Positions 23,682 to 31,432 of a stretch of 36,871 nucleotides of DNA are shown here, in pieces (position 1 is the stretch's first letter; every line of letters starts with the position of its first letter). The DNA lies in NCBI GenBank assembly GCA_900322095.1, contig ONYS01000013.1:1-36871 (forward strand), read 5' to 3'. This stretch comes from an uncultured Prevotella sp. Its GTDB lineage: Bacteria; Bacteroidota; Bacteroidia; Bacteroidales; Bacteroidaceae. The translations under genes were made by a program, and so were the position numbers. The notes beneath the pieces were generated by a model. The model saw only the letters and a list, made by a program, of their open reading frames with translations. It searched no databases and was not told the origin of the DNA.

Positions 23682-24662
23682 ATGACTTTATTTTCGATAG
23701 AAAAAAATCCACGCAAGGGGTTGCTGTGGATAGAATGGGCCATACTGGCCTATTTGGCCTTCACGCTCGTGCTGATGTTTTTCTCTTATGTGAAACTTGC
23801 CAACCCGGAGAGCATGATTTGGGGGCGCGTGCGCGTGGTGACGCTCATGGCCGCCATGTGGGCCGTCTACCGATTGCTGCCCTGCCGGGCAACGATGCTG
23901 CTGCGCGTGACCTCGCAGATGTGCCTGCTCGCCTGGTGGTATCCCGACACCTATGAGCTCAACCGCGTATTCAACAATCTCGACTATCTCGTTGCCGGCT
24001 GGGACCAGATGCTCTTCGGCTGTCAGCCCGCACTGCTGTTCTCGGCCAAGTTCACGTCGCCCGTTCTGAGCGAGCTGCTCCACTTTGGCTACGTGAGCTA
24101 TTACCCGATGATTATCCTCACGGCGCTCGTCTATTTTTTCCGTCGCTACGAGGAGTTTGAGCGCTGTGCCTTCATCATCATGGGCGCCTTCTTCATCTAT
24201 TATGTCATCTTCGACCTCTTTCCCGTCACCGGTCCCACCTACTACTATAAGGCAGTGGGCATCGACGAGATAGCGAAGGGCGTCTTTCCCCACTTGGGCG
24301 ACTACTTCAACTTCCATCATGAGAGTCTGGTGCTTCCCGGCTACAGCAAGGGCGTATTCTATAAGCTCGTTGCCGACGCCCAGGCTACCGGCGAGCGTCC
24401 CACGGCCGCCTTCCCGTCGTCGCACGTGGGCATCAGCACCGTCTGCATGCTTCTGCTCGTCCATCTGCGCCAGAAGAAGCTGCTCTGCTGTCTGCTGCCG
24501 GTCTACGTCTTTCTTTGCACGGCAACGGTGTATATCCAGGCCCACTACCTCGTCGACGTCTTTGCCGGATGGGTGTCGGGAGTGGCCATATTCCTCCTGC
24601 TGTTGGCCGTATCGACTAAAATTAGTAACTTTGCACCCCAATATTCACATAAGAAAAAATGA
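23682..24662 (+). CDS. PAP2/Aur1-like membrane phosphatase or phosphotransferase
   Basis: This 326-residue polytopic membrane protein has about six or seven TM segments. The C-terminal half carries PAP2-superfamily motifs: PTAAFPSSHVGIST (motif 2 histidine) and AHYLVDVFAG (motif 3 His and Asp). The GPTYYY segment before them and the overall layout resemble Aur1-type inositol-phosphoceramide synthases and related phospholipid head-group enzymes more than soluble phosphatases. The ATG at 23682, 4 bp after the SDR stop, is used; an upstream in-frame ATG at 23613 would overlap the SDR gene. It overlaps miaB by 4 bp (ATGA). Confidence 0.8.
   Translation: MTLFSIEKNPRKGLLWIEWAILAYLAFTLVLMFFSYVKLANPESMIWGRVRVVTLMAAMWAVYRLLPCRATMLLRVTSQMCLLAWWYPDTYELNRVFNNLDYLVAGWDQMLFGCQPALLFSAKFTSPVLSELLHFGYVSYYPMIILTALVYFFRRYEEFERCAFIIMGAFFIYYVIFDLFPVTGPTYYYKAVGIDEIAKGVFPHLGDYFNFHHESLVLPGYSKGVFYKLVADAQATGERPTAAFPSSHVGISTVCMLLLVHLRQKKLLCCLLPVYVFLCTATVYIQAHYLVDVFAGWVSGVAIFLLLLAVSTKISNFAPQYSHKKK
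24603..24633 (+). promoter_or_regulatory. Promoter of miaB inside the PAP2-like gene
   Basis: TTG at 24603-24605, a 20-bp spacer and TAACTTTG at 24626-24633 match the Bacteroidota -33/-7 pattern closely. It lies in the last codons of the preceding gene and gives a leader of about 20 nt, so miaB and the genes after it can be transcribed apart from the SDR-PAP2 pair. Confidence 0.75.
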
Positions 24663-25990
24663 AACGACTCTATATTGAAACTTACGGTTGCCAGATGAAC
24701 GTGGCCGACTCGGAGGTTGTAGCCTCCGTGATGAAGATGGCCGGCTATGAGATTTGTGACAACGAAGCAGATGCCGACGCGGTGTTTCTCAACACATGTT
24801 CCGTACGTGAGAACGCAGAAAACCGCATCTACCATCGTCTTGAGCAACTCCACGCAGAGCAGAAGAAGGGCCGCAAGCTCATCCTCGGTGTGCTGGGGTG
24901 CATGGCCGAGCGCGTGAAAGACGACCTGGTGAACAACCACTATGCCAACCTCGTCTGCGGTCCGGACGCCTATCTCGACCTGCCCAACCTCATCGCACAG
25001 TGCGAGACGGGCCACAATGCCGTGAACATCCACCTCAGTACGACGGAAACTTACCGCGAGGTGACGCCGCAGCGATTGGGTGCCAACCGCGTGTCGGGCT
25101 TCGTGAGCATCATGCGTGGTTGCAACAACTTCTGCCACTACTGCATCGTGCCCTATACCCGTGGCCGTGAGCGCTCGCGCGACGTGGAGAGCATTCTCTG
25201 CGAAGTCAACGACCTTCACGACAAGGGCTTCAAGGAGGTGACGCTCCTCGGACAGAACGTCAACTCCTATGGACTGCTGCCCAACGGCAAGCGTCCCGAG
25301 AATGGCGTCTCCTTCGCCCAGCTGCTGACCAAGGTGGCGCGGGCCGTGCCCGATATGCGCGTGCGCTTCACCACCTCCAATCCCGAGGACATGAGCGACG
25401 ACATCCTCTATGCCATCGCCTCTGAGCCCAATCTCTGCAACCACATCCACTTCCCCGCGCAGAGCGGCTCCGACAGCACGCTGCGGCTGATGAACCGCAA
25501 GTACACCCGCGAGCAGTATCTCTCGAAGGTAGAGGCCATCCGCCGCATCATTCCCGGCTGCGGACTCTCCACCGACATCTTCGTCGGCTATCACAACGAG
25601 AGCGAGGAAGACTTCCAGCAGACCCTGTCGCTCGTGAAGGAAGTGCGCTTCGACAGTGCCTTCATGTTCAAGTACAGCGAGCGCCCCGGCACCTACGCCG
25701 CCAACCATCTGCCCGACAACGTACCCGAAGAGGTGAAGATAGCACGCCTGAACCAGCTCATCGCCTTGCAGACAGAAATCAGCGCTGAGGTGAACAAGGA
25801 AGACGAGGGCAAGACCTTCGAAGTACTGCTGGAGCGTTTCGGCAAGCGCAGTCACAATCAGCTCATGGGCCGTACGCAGCAGAACAAGGCTGTCATCATC
25901 GACCGTGGCCATCACCATATCGGCGAGCTCGTCAACGTCCGCATCACGGGCAGCAGCAGCGCCACACTACTGGGAGAAGTAATCGATTAA
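24659..25990 (+). CDS. miaB: tRNA-2-methylthio-N6-dimethylallyladenosine synthase MiaB
   Basis: This 443-residue radical-SAM methylthiotransferase converts i6A37 to ms2i6A37 in tRNAs reading UNN codons. The N-terminal UPF0004 domain has its [4Fe-4S] cysteines at about 11 (ETYGCQMN), 47 (NTCSVRENA) and 81 (GCMAE). The radical-SAM CxxxCxxC is at about 155-162 (GCNNFCHYC), and a C-terminal TRAM domain (about 375-440) follows. The length is standard. It overlaps the upstream gene by 4 bp but has its own promoter. A 9-bp tandem array follows its stop. Confidence 0.97.
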   Translation: MKRLYIETYGCQMNVADSEVVASVMKMAGYEICDNEADADAVFLNTCSVRENAENRIYHRLEQLHAEQKKGRKLILGVLGCMAERVKDDLVNNHYANLVCGPDAYLDLPNLIAQCETGHNAVNIHLSTTETYREVTPQRLGANRVSGFVSIMRGCNNFCHYCIVPYTRGRERSRDVESILCEVNDLHDKGFKEVTLLGQNVNSYGLLPNGKRPENGVSFAQLLTKVARAVPDMRVRFTTSNPEDMSDDILYAIASEPNLCNHIHFPAQSGSDSTLRLMNRKYTREQYLSKVEAIRRIIPGCGLSTDIFVGYHNESEEDFQQTLSLVKEVRFDSAFMFKYSERPGTYAANHLPDNVPEEVKIARLNQLIALQTEISAEVNKEDEGKTFEVLLERFGKRSHNQLMGRTQQNKAVIIDRGHHHIGELVNVRITGSSSATLLGEVID

Positions 25991-25994
25991 AGCT

Positions 25995-26129
25995 GACTAA
26001 TCAGACTGGTCTGACTAGTCTGACTGGTCTGACCCATCCGACCTATCCGACCCATCCGACCTATCCGACCCATCCTAAAAGTCCGAAAAGTCAGAAAAGT
26101 CAGACCAGTCCGAAAAGTCCGACAAAAAA
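25995..26129. repeat. 9-bp tandem repeat array (15 units)
   Basis: Fifteen consecutive 9-bp units stay exactly in phase from 25995 to 26129. They read GACTGGTCT, GACTAGTCT, GACCCATCC, GACCTATCC, GAAAAGTCC and variants. Like units are clustered, as in slippage-driven spread. GACTGGTCTGAC at 26004-26015 and 26022-26033 is the perfect reverse complement of GTCAGACCAGTC at 26099-26110, so the transcript could form a large hairpin around the CCATCC block. The array fills the whole gap between miaB and the ABC exporter and encodes nothing I recognise. Confidence 0.92.
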
Positions 26130-26145
26130 CTCTAGAAAAAAAGCA

Positions 26146-27966
26146 ATGAAAGAGTTCCTCAACGTCTTGCGGCGCTTTGTGCCGCCCTACAAGAAATATC
26201 TTTTTCTCACCGTCCTGTTCAATATTCTCTCTGCAATATTGAACATTTTCTCTTTTGCGACATTGATTCCCATGTTGCAGATTCTCTTCAAGACGGAGGG
26301 CGGTCCGGCAGCCACTCACCTGATGAAATGGGAATTGGAGAAAGACGTCATCGTCAACAACTTCAACTACTACATGCAGGAACTCCTCCAGAACTACGGC
26401 GCCACCAACACGCTGCTCATCATCGGACTTGCCCTGGCATTCATGACTGCACTGAAGACAAGCGCCTATTTTCTCTCCTCGGCCACCATCATCCCCATCC
26501 GTACGGGCGTGGTGCGCGACATTCGCAACCAACTCTATCAGAAGATAACGTCGCTCGACCTCGGCTTCTTCAGCGATGAGCGCAAGGGCGACATCATTGC
26601 CCGCATGAGCGGCGACGTGCAGGAAATCGAGAACTCCATCATGTCGAGCATCGACATGCTCTTCAAAAACCCCATCCTCATCGTATCCTACTTCGTTGCC
26701 ATGCTCATCATCAGCTGGCAGCTCACGCTCTTCACCATCGTCTTCGTGCCCATCTTTGGCTGGTTCATGGGCTTTGTGGGCCGCAAACTGAAGCAGAAGA
26801 GCATCAAGGCACAGTCACTCTGGAGCGACACGATGAGTCAGGTGGAGGAAACGCTTGGCGGACTGCGCATCATCAAGGCCTTCTGCGCTGAGGATAAGAT
26901 GAACCGCCGCTTCGACAACATCAACTCTGCCTATCGCGACAACATCATGCGCGTCAACATCCGTCAGCAGCTGGCCCACCCGATGAGCGAGTTTCTGGGT
27001 ACAGTGATGATTGTCATCGTCTTGTGGTTTGGCGGAATCCTCGTGCTGAACGAGCAAGTGCTGAGCGGTCCCACGTTCATCTACTACATGACCATCCTCT
27101 ACAGCATCATCAATCCCTTGAAAGAATTCTCCAAAGCCAGCTACAACATCCCCAAGGGACTGGCCTCAATGGAGCGCGTCGACAAGATTCTGATGGCCGA
27201 GATAGAGATTAAAGAGAAGCCCAATCCCATAAGAATCAATCATTTCGACCATGACATCGAGTTCCGCCACGTGTCGTTCCGCTACGGACAGCAGTGGGTG
27301 CTGCGCGACATCAACCTGGTGATTCCGAAGGGAAAGACCGTAGCCCTCGTGGGACAGAGCGGTTCGGGCAAGTCCACGCTCGTCGACCTGATTCCCCGCT
27401 ACTACGACGTGCAGGAGGGCGAGGTGCTTATCGACGGCATCAACGTCAAGGACCTGAACATCCACGACCTGCGCGAGCTCATCGGCAACGTCAATCAGGA
27501 GGCCATCCTCTTCAACGATACCTTCTACAACAACATCACCTTCGGCGTTGAGAATGCCTCGAAGGAAGACGTGATACGCGCGGCAAAGATTGCCAATGCC
27601 TACGATTTCATCATGGCATCGGAGAAAGGTTTCGACACCAACATCGGCGACCGGGGCGGACGTCTCTCGGGAGGTCAGCGCCAGCGCGTCAGCATCGCGC
27701 GTGCCATACTGAAGAATCCGCCCATCCTGATTCTCGACGAGGCCACGTCGGCCCTCGATACCGAGAGCGAGCACCTCGTGCAGGACGCCCTGGAGCGGCT
27801 GATGAAGTCGCGCACCACCGTTGCCATCGCCCACCGGCTCTCCACGGTGAAGAATGCCGACGAGATTTGCGTCATCCATGAGGGCAGAATCGTGGAGCGC
27901 GGCACGCAAGACGAACTGCTGAAGATTGACGGCTACTACAAGAAACTCCACGACATGCAGAGCTGA
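26146..27966 (+). CDS. MsbA-like ABC exporter (fused TM and ATPase domains)
   Basis: This 606-residue half-transporter acts as a homodimer in the inner membrane. Residues to about 340 form the six-helix type I exporter domain. The ATPase domain has Walker A GQSGSGKST near 402-410, a Q-loop in NVNQEAILFND, signature LSGGQRQR near 508 and Walker B ILILDEATSALD. With an LpxL-like acyltransferase 54 bp downstream, the likely cargo is lipid A or a related lipid. Several exporters share this design, so the symbol msbA is probable but not proven. Confidence 0.9.
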   Translation: MKEFLNVLRRFVPPYKKYLFLTVLFNILSAILNIFSFATLIPMLQILFKTEGGPAATHLMKWELEKDVIVNNFNYYMQELLQNYGATNTLLIIGLALAFMTALKTSAYFLSSATIIPIRTGVVRDIRNQLYQKITSLDLGFFSDERKGDIIARMSGDVQEIENSIMSSIDMLFKNPILIVSYFVAMLIISWQLTLFTIVFVPIFGWFMGFVGRKLKQKSIKAQSLWSDTMSQVEETLGGLRIIKAFCAEDKMNRRFDNINSAYRDNIMRVNIRQQLAHPMSEFLGTVMIVIVLWFGGILVLNEQVLSGPTFIYYMTILYSIINPLKEFSKASYNIPKGLASMERVDKILMAEIEIKEKPNPIRINHFDHDIEFRHVSFRYGQQWVLRDINLVIPKGKTVALVGQSGSGKSTLVDLIPRYYDVQEGEVLIDGINVKDLNIHDLRELIGNVNQEAILFNDTFYNNITFGVENASKEDVIRAAKIANAYDFIMASEKGFDTNIGDRGGRLSGGQRQRVSIARAILKNPPILILDEATSALDTESEHLVQDALERLMKSRTTVAIAHRLSTVKNADEICVIHEGRIVERGTQDELLKIDGYYKKLHDMQS

Positions 27967-28020
27967 GCATCCGTCGGAGACACAGAAATCAGCAACAACT
28001 GAAAATCATCAAGACCAGCT

Positions 28021-28938
28021 ATGACAAAGATTGTTTATTGTTTTTTCTATCTCATCTCATTGCTTCCCTGGCGTGTCATCTACGCGCTGGCCGACTTTGA
28101 GTATCTCTTTGTCTATCATGTGGTGGGCTATCGCAAGAAGATCGTGCGCCATAACCTGTCGACGGCTTTCCCCGAAAAGTCTCCGGAGGAACTGAGAGCC
28201 ATCGAACGGAAGTTCTATCACTGGTTTTGCGATTACTTCTTCGAGGCGGTGAAACTCCTGAGCCTGAGCCGCGAGGACCTCAAGAAGCATTTTCATATCA
28301 CCAATTCCGACGAGATTGAGGCCTGCTTTGAGCAGGGACAGAACGTGGGCACCATCCTCGGACATTACTGCAACTGGGAATGGCTGTCGTGCGTGGGAGC
28401 CTATCTGCCCGACACCCGCGTGACGGGACTCGTCTACACGCCGCTTCACAGTAAGGCTTTCGACTATCTGTTCCAGCGCATCCGCACCACTCAGCCCCAT
28501 TCCATGCTCGTTCCCAAGCGCGACATCCTGCGCGCCCTGCTCACGCTGCGCCGCGAGGGCAAGCTGAGCATCTTCGGCTACATCTCCGACCAGGACCCCA
28601 AGTGGCAGAACATCCACTTGTGGCTGCCTTTCCTCAACCACGACACGCCGGTGTTTACCGGAGCAGAGCGCATCATGCGCAAGATGAACGACGCCATCTT
28701 CTATGTCGACATGAGCCGTCCGCACCGTGGCTACTACAACATGACCTATCGCCTCATCACCCGCGAGCCGCAGAAGCTGCCAGAGCATGAGGTCACGCGC
28801 CGCTTCTTCGCCATGCTCGAGGAGACCATCCGCCACGAGCCGGCCTATTGGCTGTGGACCCACAACCGCTGGAAGCGCAGTCATGAAGAGTTCGACCGCC
28901 GCTTCAAGATTGTCAACGGAAAGGTGATAGAGAAATAA
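28021..28938 (+). CDS. LpxL/HtrB-like lipid A secondary acyltransferase
   Basis: This 305-residue inner-membrane acyltransferase has an N-terminal hydrophobic anchor and then VVGYRKKIVRHNLSTAFPEKS, typical of the family. The Hx4E catalytic motif is in GHYCNWEW near 114-121, DQDPKW lies in the acceptor region, and WLWTHNRWK in the C-terminal part. It adds a secondary acyl chain to the lipid A precursor. It follows the MsbA-like gene with the same direction and no terminator, so the two are probably cotranscribed. It is the housekeeping counterpart of the operon copy at 15148-16035. Confidence 0.9.
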   Translation: MTKIVYCFFYLISLLPWRVIYALADFEYLFVYHVVGYRKKIVRHNLSTAFPEKSPEELRAIERKFYHWFCDYFFEAVKLLSLSREDLKKHFHITNSDEIEACFEQGQNVGTILGHYCNWEWLSCVGAYLPDTRVTGLVYTPLHSKAFDYLFQRIRTTQPHSMLVPKRDILRALLTLRREGKLSIFGYISDQDPKWQNIHLWLPFLNHDTPVFTGAERIMRKMNDAIFYVDMSRPHRGYYNMTYRLITREPQKLPEHEVTRRFFAMLEETIRHEPAYWLWTHNRWKRSHEEFDRRFKIVNGKVIEK

Positions 28939-29202
28939 TCGTCCGGACAGAAGCATCAGCTTGTCGGATACTTGTCGGGTACTTGTCGGGTGCTTGTCGG
29001 GTAGTTGCCTGATTAGCTAAGTTTGGCTGCTCACTCCATTCTGGCCCAGCACTGACATGATGATACATGTTGCGAAGATACCCCATTGGTCGCACAACAG
29101 CAAGTTTCGGAAGATAAAGAGATTTTTTCCAGGTTGTCGACTCCTTCTACACCATAAATTCATTCTCTTTTGTGCAAAGGATGAGAAATCCTGCATGAAT
29201 CG
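28939..29202. other. Intergenic region with a short 11-bp array
   Basis: No gene is visible between the LpxL-like gene and the peptidase promoter. The 11-bp array at 28959-29013 is the only structure I can name; the rest is A/T-rich leader sequence without a clear terminator. Confidence 0.6.
28959..29013. repeat. 11-bp tandem repeat array
   Basis: Four in-phase 11-bp units, GCTTGTCGGAT, ACTTGTCGGGT (twice) and GCTTGTCGGGT, are followed by a degenerate fifth unit. It begins about 20 bp after the acyltransferase stop codon. No coding role is seen. Confidence 0.85.
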
Positions 29203-29233
29203 TTGCTATTGAGCAAGTTTTTTTATATCTTTG
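29203..29233 (+). promoter_or_regulatory. Promoter of the C1 peptidase gene
   Basis: TTG at 29203-29205, a 20-bp spacer and TATCTTTG at 29226-29233 form a near-ideal Bacteroidota promoter. The leader would be about 15 nt, which also rules out the in-frame ATG at 29203 as the start of the peptidase. Confidence 0.8.
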
Positions 29234-29253
29234 CCTTGTTAATAGACTCATCG

Positions 29254-30303
29254 ATGTCACGCAGTTTTAAGGCTATACTACTCCTTATATCGTCTGTTTT
29301 CCTTTTCTCGCTCACGAGTTGCCAACACAAGCGCCAACCCAAGGGCGAGCCCATGCAGTTTGTCACCCTATGCCGCATCGGCACTACACCCGTGAAAAAT
29401 CAGGGCAACAGCGACCTGTGCTGGCTCTATGGCATGCTGGCAACGATAGAGAGCGAGCACATCATGCGTGGCGACTCAGTCAACCTCAGTCCCGATTTTG
29501 TCTTCCGCAACGTTCTGGAATATCTGGGCACGCGCGATTTTCTCTCGCATGGCAAGCAGGAGATAGCCCTTCGCGGCATGGCTCCCATGCTCATACATTA
29601 TATAGAAGACAGCGGCGTGATTCCCTACGATGCCTATTTCAACGGCGACCGCAAAATCAATTATCCCGTACTCAACAATAAGGTACACAAGCTGGCAGAA
29701 TCTTCTACCGAACTGAAATCGTTCAAGAGCCGGCTCCATCAGCTTCTCGACGATGCCATTGGTCCACTTCCCGGCATTGTAGCCATGGGCGGCATGCAGT
29801 ATACGCCGATTGAGTTTGCCCACAGCGTCTGTCTTCGCGATGAGTATATGGGCGTCACGAGCTTCACCCACCATCCCTTCGGCAGCGAGTTCTGTCTGGA
29901 GGTTCCCGACAATGTCATGCACGACAGCTTCCTCAACGTGCCCATCGACACGCTCATCAACCATATCGAGCAGGCTCTCTTTGCCGGACATCCCGTCTGC
30001 TGGGAAGGCGACGTGTCGGAACCCGGCTTCGACTGGCAGCGCGGCACGGCCACCCTGCCCCAACAGTCGAGCGACGTCACTCAGGAAGAGCGCCAGCATG
30101 AGTTCGAGATGCGCATGACCACCGACGACCACGTGATGGAAATCGTGGGCATGGCGCGCGACCTCAGCGGAAAGGAATACTTCATCGCCAAGAACTCCTG
30201 GGGACCGAGCAACGTCTATAAGGGCTACATGTATATCAGCAAGGACTATGCACGGATGAAAACCATTGCGGTGATGATGACCCGGCAAGCGTGGGGCCGC
30301 TGA
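29254..30303 (+). CDS. Papain-family (C1) cysteine peptidase, lipoprotein
   Basis: This 349-residue protein has a lipoprotein signal peptide with lipobox LTSC (Cys about 23), so it is anchored in the outer or inner membrane. The papain-fold catalytic residues are visible: oxyanion Gln in VKNQG and nucleophile Cys about 56 in SDLCWLYGML, His in TTDDHVMEI and Asn in AKNSWG near the C-terminus. The motif style is closer to the bleomycin-hydrolase-like C1B branch than to secreted papains. No propeptide of normal length lies between signal and catalytic Cys, so it may not need processing. It stands alone with its own promoter. Its substrate is unknown; peptide scavenging or surface processing is likely. 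Confidence 0.87.
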   Translation: MSRSFKAILLLISSVFLFSLTSCQHKRQPKGEPMQFVTLCRIGTTPVKNQGNSDLCWLYGMLATIESEHIMRGDSVNLSPDFVFRNVLEYLGTRDFLSHGKQEIALRGMAPMLIHYIEDSGVIPYDAYFNGDRKINYPVLNNKVHKLAESSTELKSFKSRLHQLLDDAIGPLPGIVAMGGMQYTPIEFAHSVCLRDEYMGVTSFTHHPFGSEFCLEVPDNVMHDSFLNVPIDTLINHIEQALFAGHPVCWEGDVSEPGFDWQRGTATLPQQSSDVTQEERQHEFEMRMTTDDHVMEIVGMARDLSGKEYFIAKNSWGPSNVYKGYMYISKDYARMKTIAVMMTRQAWGR

Positions 30304-30412
30304 CAACCCGTGATTTAAGACTCCAAATTATCTCAGGCAGATTTTTTTTGCAGACTATCCATAACTCATTTTGTTCATAAACGCGAGGCAATATCGCTAT
30401 AATGATAATGGT

Positions 30413-30490
30413 TGCCACGTGGTAGCAATATGGTTACCACGTGGTAGCAATAAGGTTACCACGTGGTAGCAATAAGGTTGGCACGTGCCG
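30413..30490. repeat. 22-bp-period palindromic array, CACGTG-core variant
   Basis: Four 12-bp palindromes lie at 30413-30424, 30435-30446, 30457-30468 and 30479-30490, exactly 22 bp apart. The two middle ones read TACCACGTGGTA, a perfect palindrome; the last, TGGCACGTGCCG, keeps the symmetry with compensating changes. The linker is AGCAATAAGGT-like. Period and outer TACCAC/GTGGTA arms match the arrays flanking the aryl-polyene operon, while the centre differs. Confidence 0.9.
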
Positions 30491-30800
30491 CCCGACAAGA
30501 AAAGCTTGTTATAAACCTAATAATTCATAGAAATCAATGGAAATCAAGTAAGACATTCACACTTGCCCGCTTCCCAAAGGCGACGTGAAGGCTGCACTGA
30601 CGGAGCTCCGATACCTCACAGTGGGGCAATTGCTGTAGATACTACTTTTATGAAGGAGTGGGAAAACTTAGTCATAAGTCCACCGTGAAAATTCAAATGG
30701 TAAGCTAACACGGCTTTTCTACCCCTTTTATCTTTACTTTTTGTTCAAAAACCGCCTATAATCAGAAATATTTTTCTACATTTTGAATATTTTCTAAACA

Positions 30801-30835
30801 TTTGTCGAAATATTCGGTTTTAATTGCTATCTTTG
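30801..30835 (+). promoter_or_regulatory. Promoter of the Lrp/AsnC-type gene
   Basis: TATCTTTG at 30828-30835 is a strong -7 element, with TTTG at 30801-30804 as the likely -33 element at a rather long 23-bp spacing. The leader is about 38 nt. Confidence 0.65.
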
Positions 30836-30877
30836 CTACTACAATCTTGAATAAAAACATTTTAATCACTGATAAAC

Positions 30878-31342
30878 ATGGAAAAAATCGATTTATTGGA
30901 TAAAAAGATTCTCAGCATTCTATCCAAGAACGCCCGAATTCCTTTCAAGGACGTGGCAGCAGAGTGCGGAGTTTCTCGTGCCGCCATCCATCAGCGCGTA
31001 CAGCACTTGCAGGAGAACGGTGTCATCACCGGTAGCGGTTTCGACATCAATCCCAAGAGTTTGGGCTATTCCACCTGCACCTACGTGGGACTCAACCTGG
31101 AGAGAGGCTCAATGTATAAGGACGTGGTGAAGAAACTGAAGGAGATTCCTGAAATCGTGGAGTGCCATTTCACCACCGGTTCCTACACCATGCTCATCAA
31201 GCTCTATGCCAAGGACAACGAGCAGCTCATGGACCTGCTCAACAACAAGATGCAGACCATCCCGGGTGTGGTGAGTACGGAGACTCTCATCTCGCTCGAG
31301 CAGAGCATCAAGCGCGAGATTCCCGTCAACATCGACGAGTAA
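30878..31342 (+). CDS. Lrp/AsnC-family transcriptional regulator
   Basis: This 154-residue DNA-binding regulator senses amino acids. The N-terminal winged helix-turn-helix (about 5-60) has LDKKILSILSKNARIPFKDVA and GVSRAAIHQRVQHLQENGVI. The C-terminal RAM domain (about 70-145) has the ligand-binding pattern EIVECHFTTGSYTMLIKLYA. It has its own promoter and a following terminator, so it is monocistronic. It may control nearby peptide-use genes, but its targets are not visible. Confidence 0.93.
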   Translation: MEKIDLLDKKILSILSKNARIPFKDVAAECGVSRAAIHQRVQHLQENGVITGSGFDINPKSLGYSTCTYVGLNLERGSMYKDVVKKLKEIPEIVECHFTTGSYTMLIKLYAKDNEQLMDLLNNKMQTIPGVVSTETLISLEQSIKREIPVNIDE

Positions 31343-31379
31343 TCGTCCGTGGCGACCGTAAAAAACAAAAACATCATTC

Positions 31380-31411
31380 GGTCTCTGCGCCATCATTGAG
31401 GCGGAGAGACC
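31380..31411 (+). terminator. Probable terminator of the Lrp/AsnC-type gene
   Basis: GGTCTCTGCGCC and GGCGGAGAGACC pair over 11 of 12 positions with an 8-nt loop. The downstream ATTTCTTATTTC is only a weak T-tract, so the hairpin might also act as an mRNA end protector or attenuator before the next gene. Confidence 0.65.
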
Positions 31412-31432
31412 ATTTCTTATTTCCCATCTTTC

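Larger units (their letters stand above)
30304..30877. other. Intergenic region with a palindromic array and possible gene remnant
   Basis: This 574-bp gap holds the array at 30413-30490 and the Lrp promoter near 30828. Between 30550 and 30710 the plus strand has short coding-like stretches in different frames (for example KGDVKAALTELRYLTVGQ ending in a stop). They could be a decayed gene, but I cannot assign a family and report no CDS. The rest is A/T-rich leader. Confidence 0.5.

Noticed and set aside
24545..25918. Long minus-strand open frame opposite miaB
   Set aside because: MiaB is unmistakable on the plus strand with all cluster cysteines; the antisense product is a Val/Ala/His-rich shadow.
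25995..26129. Repeat-encoded peptide (9 bp is three codons)
   Set aside because: No start codon with a leader precedes it in a suitable frame, and it lies wholly between a stop and the next gene. The minus-strand reading is only a shadow across the ABC exporter's start.
29203..29253. Upstream ATG at 29203 as the start of the C1 peptidase
   Set aside because: The strong promoter elements (TTG at 29203, TATCTTTG at 29226) overlap this stretch, and the ATG at 29254 gives a proper lipoprotein signal peptide.
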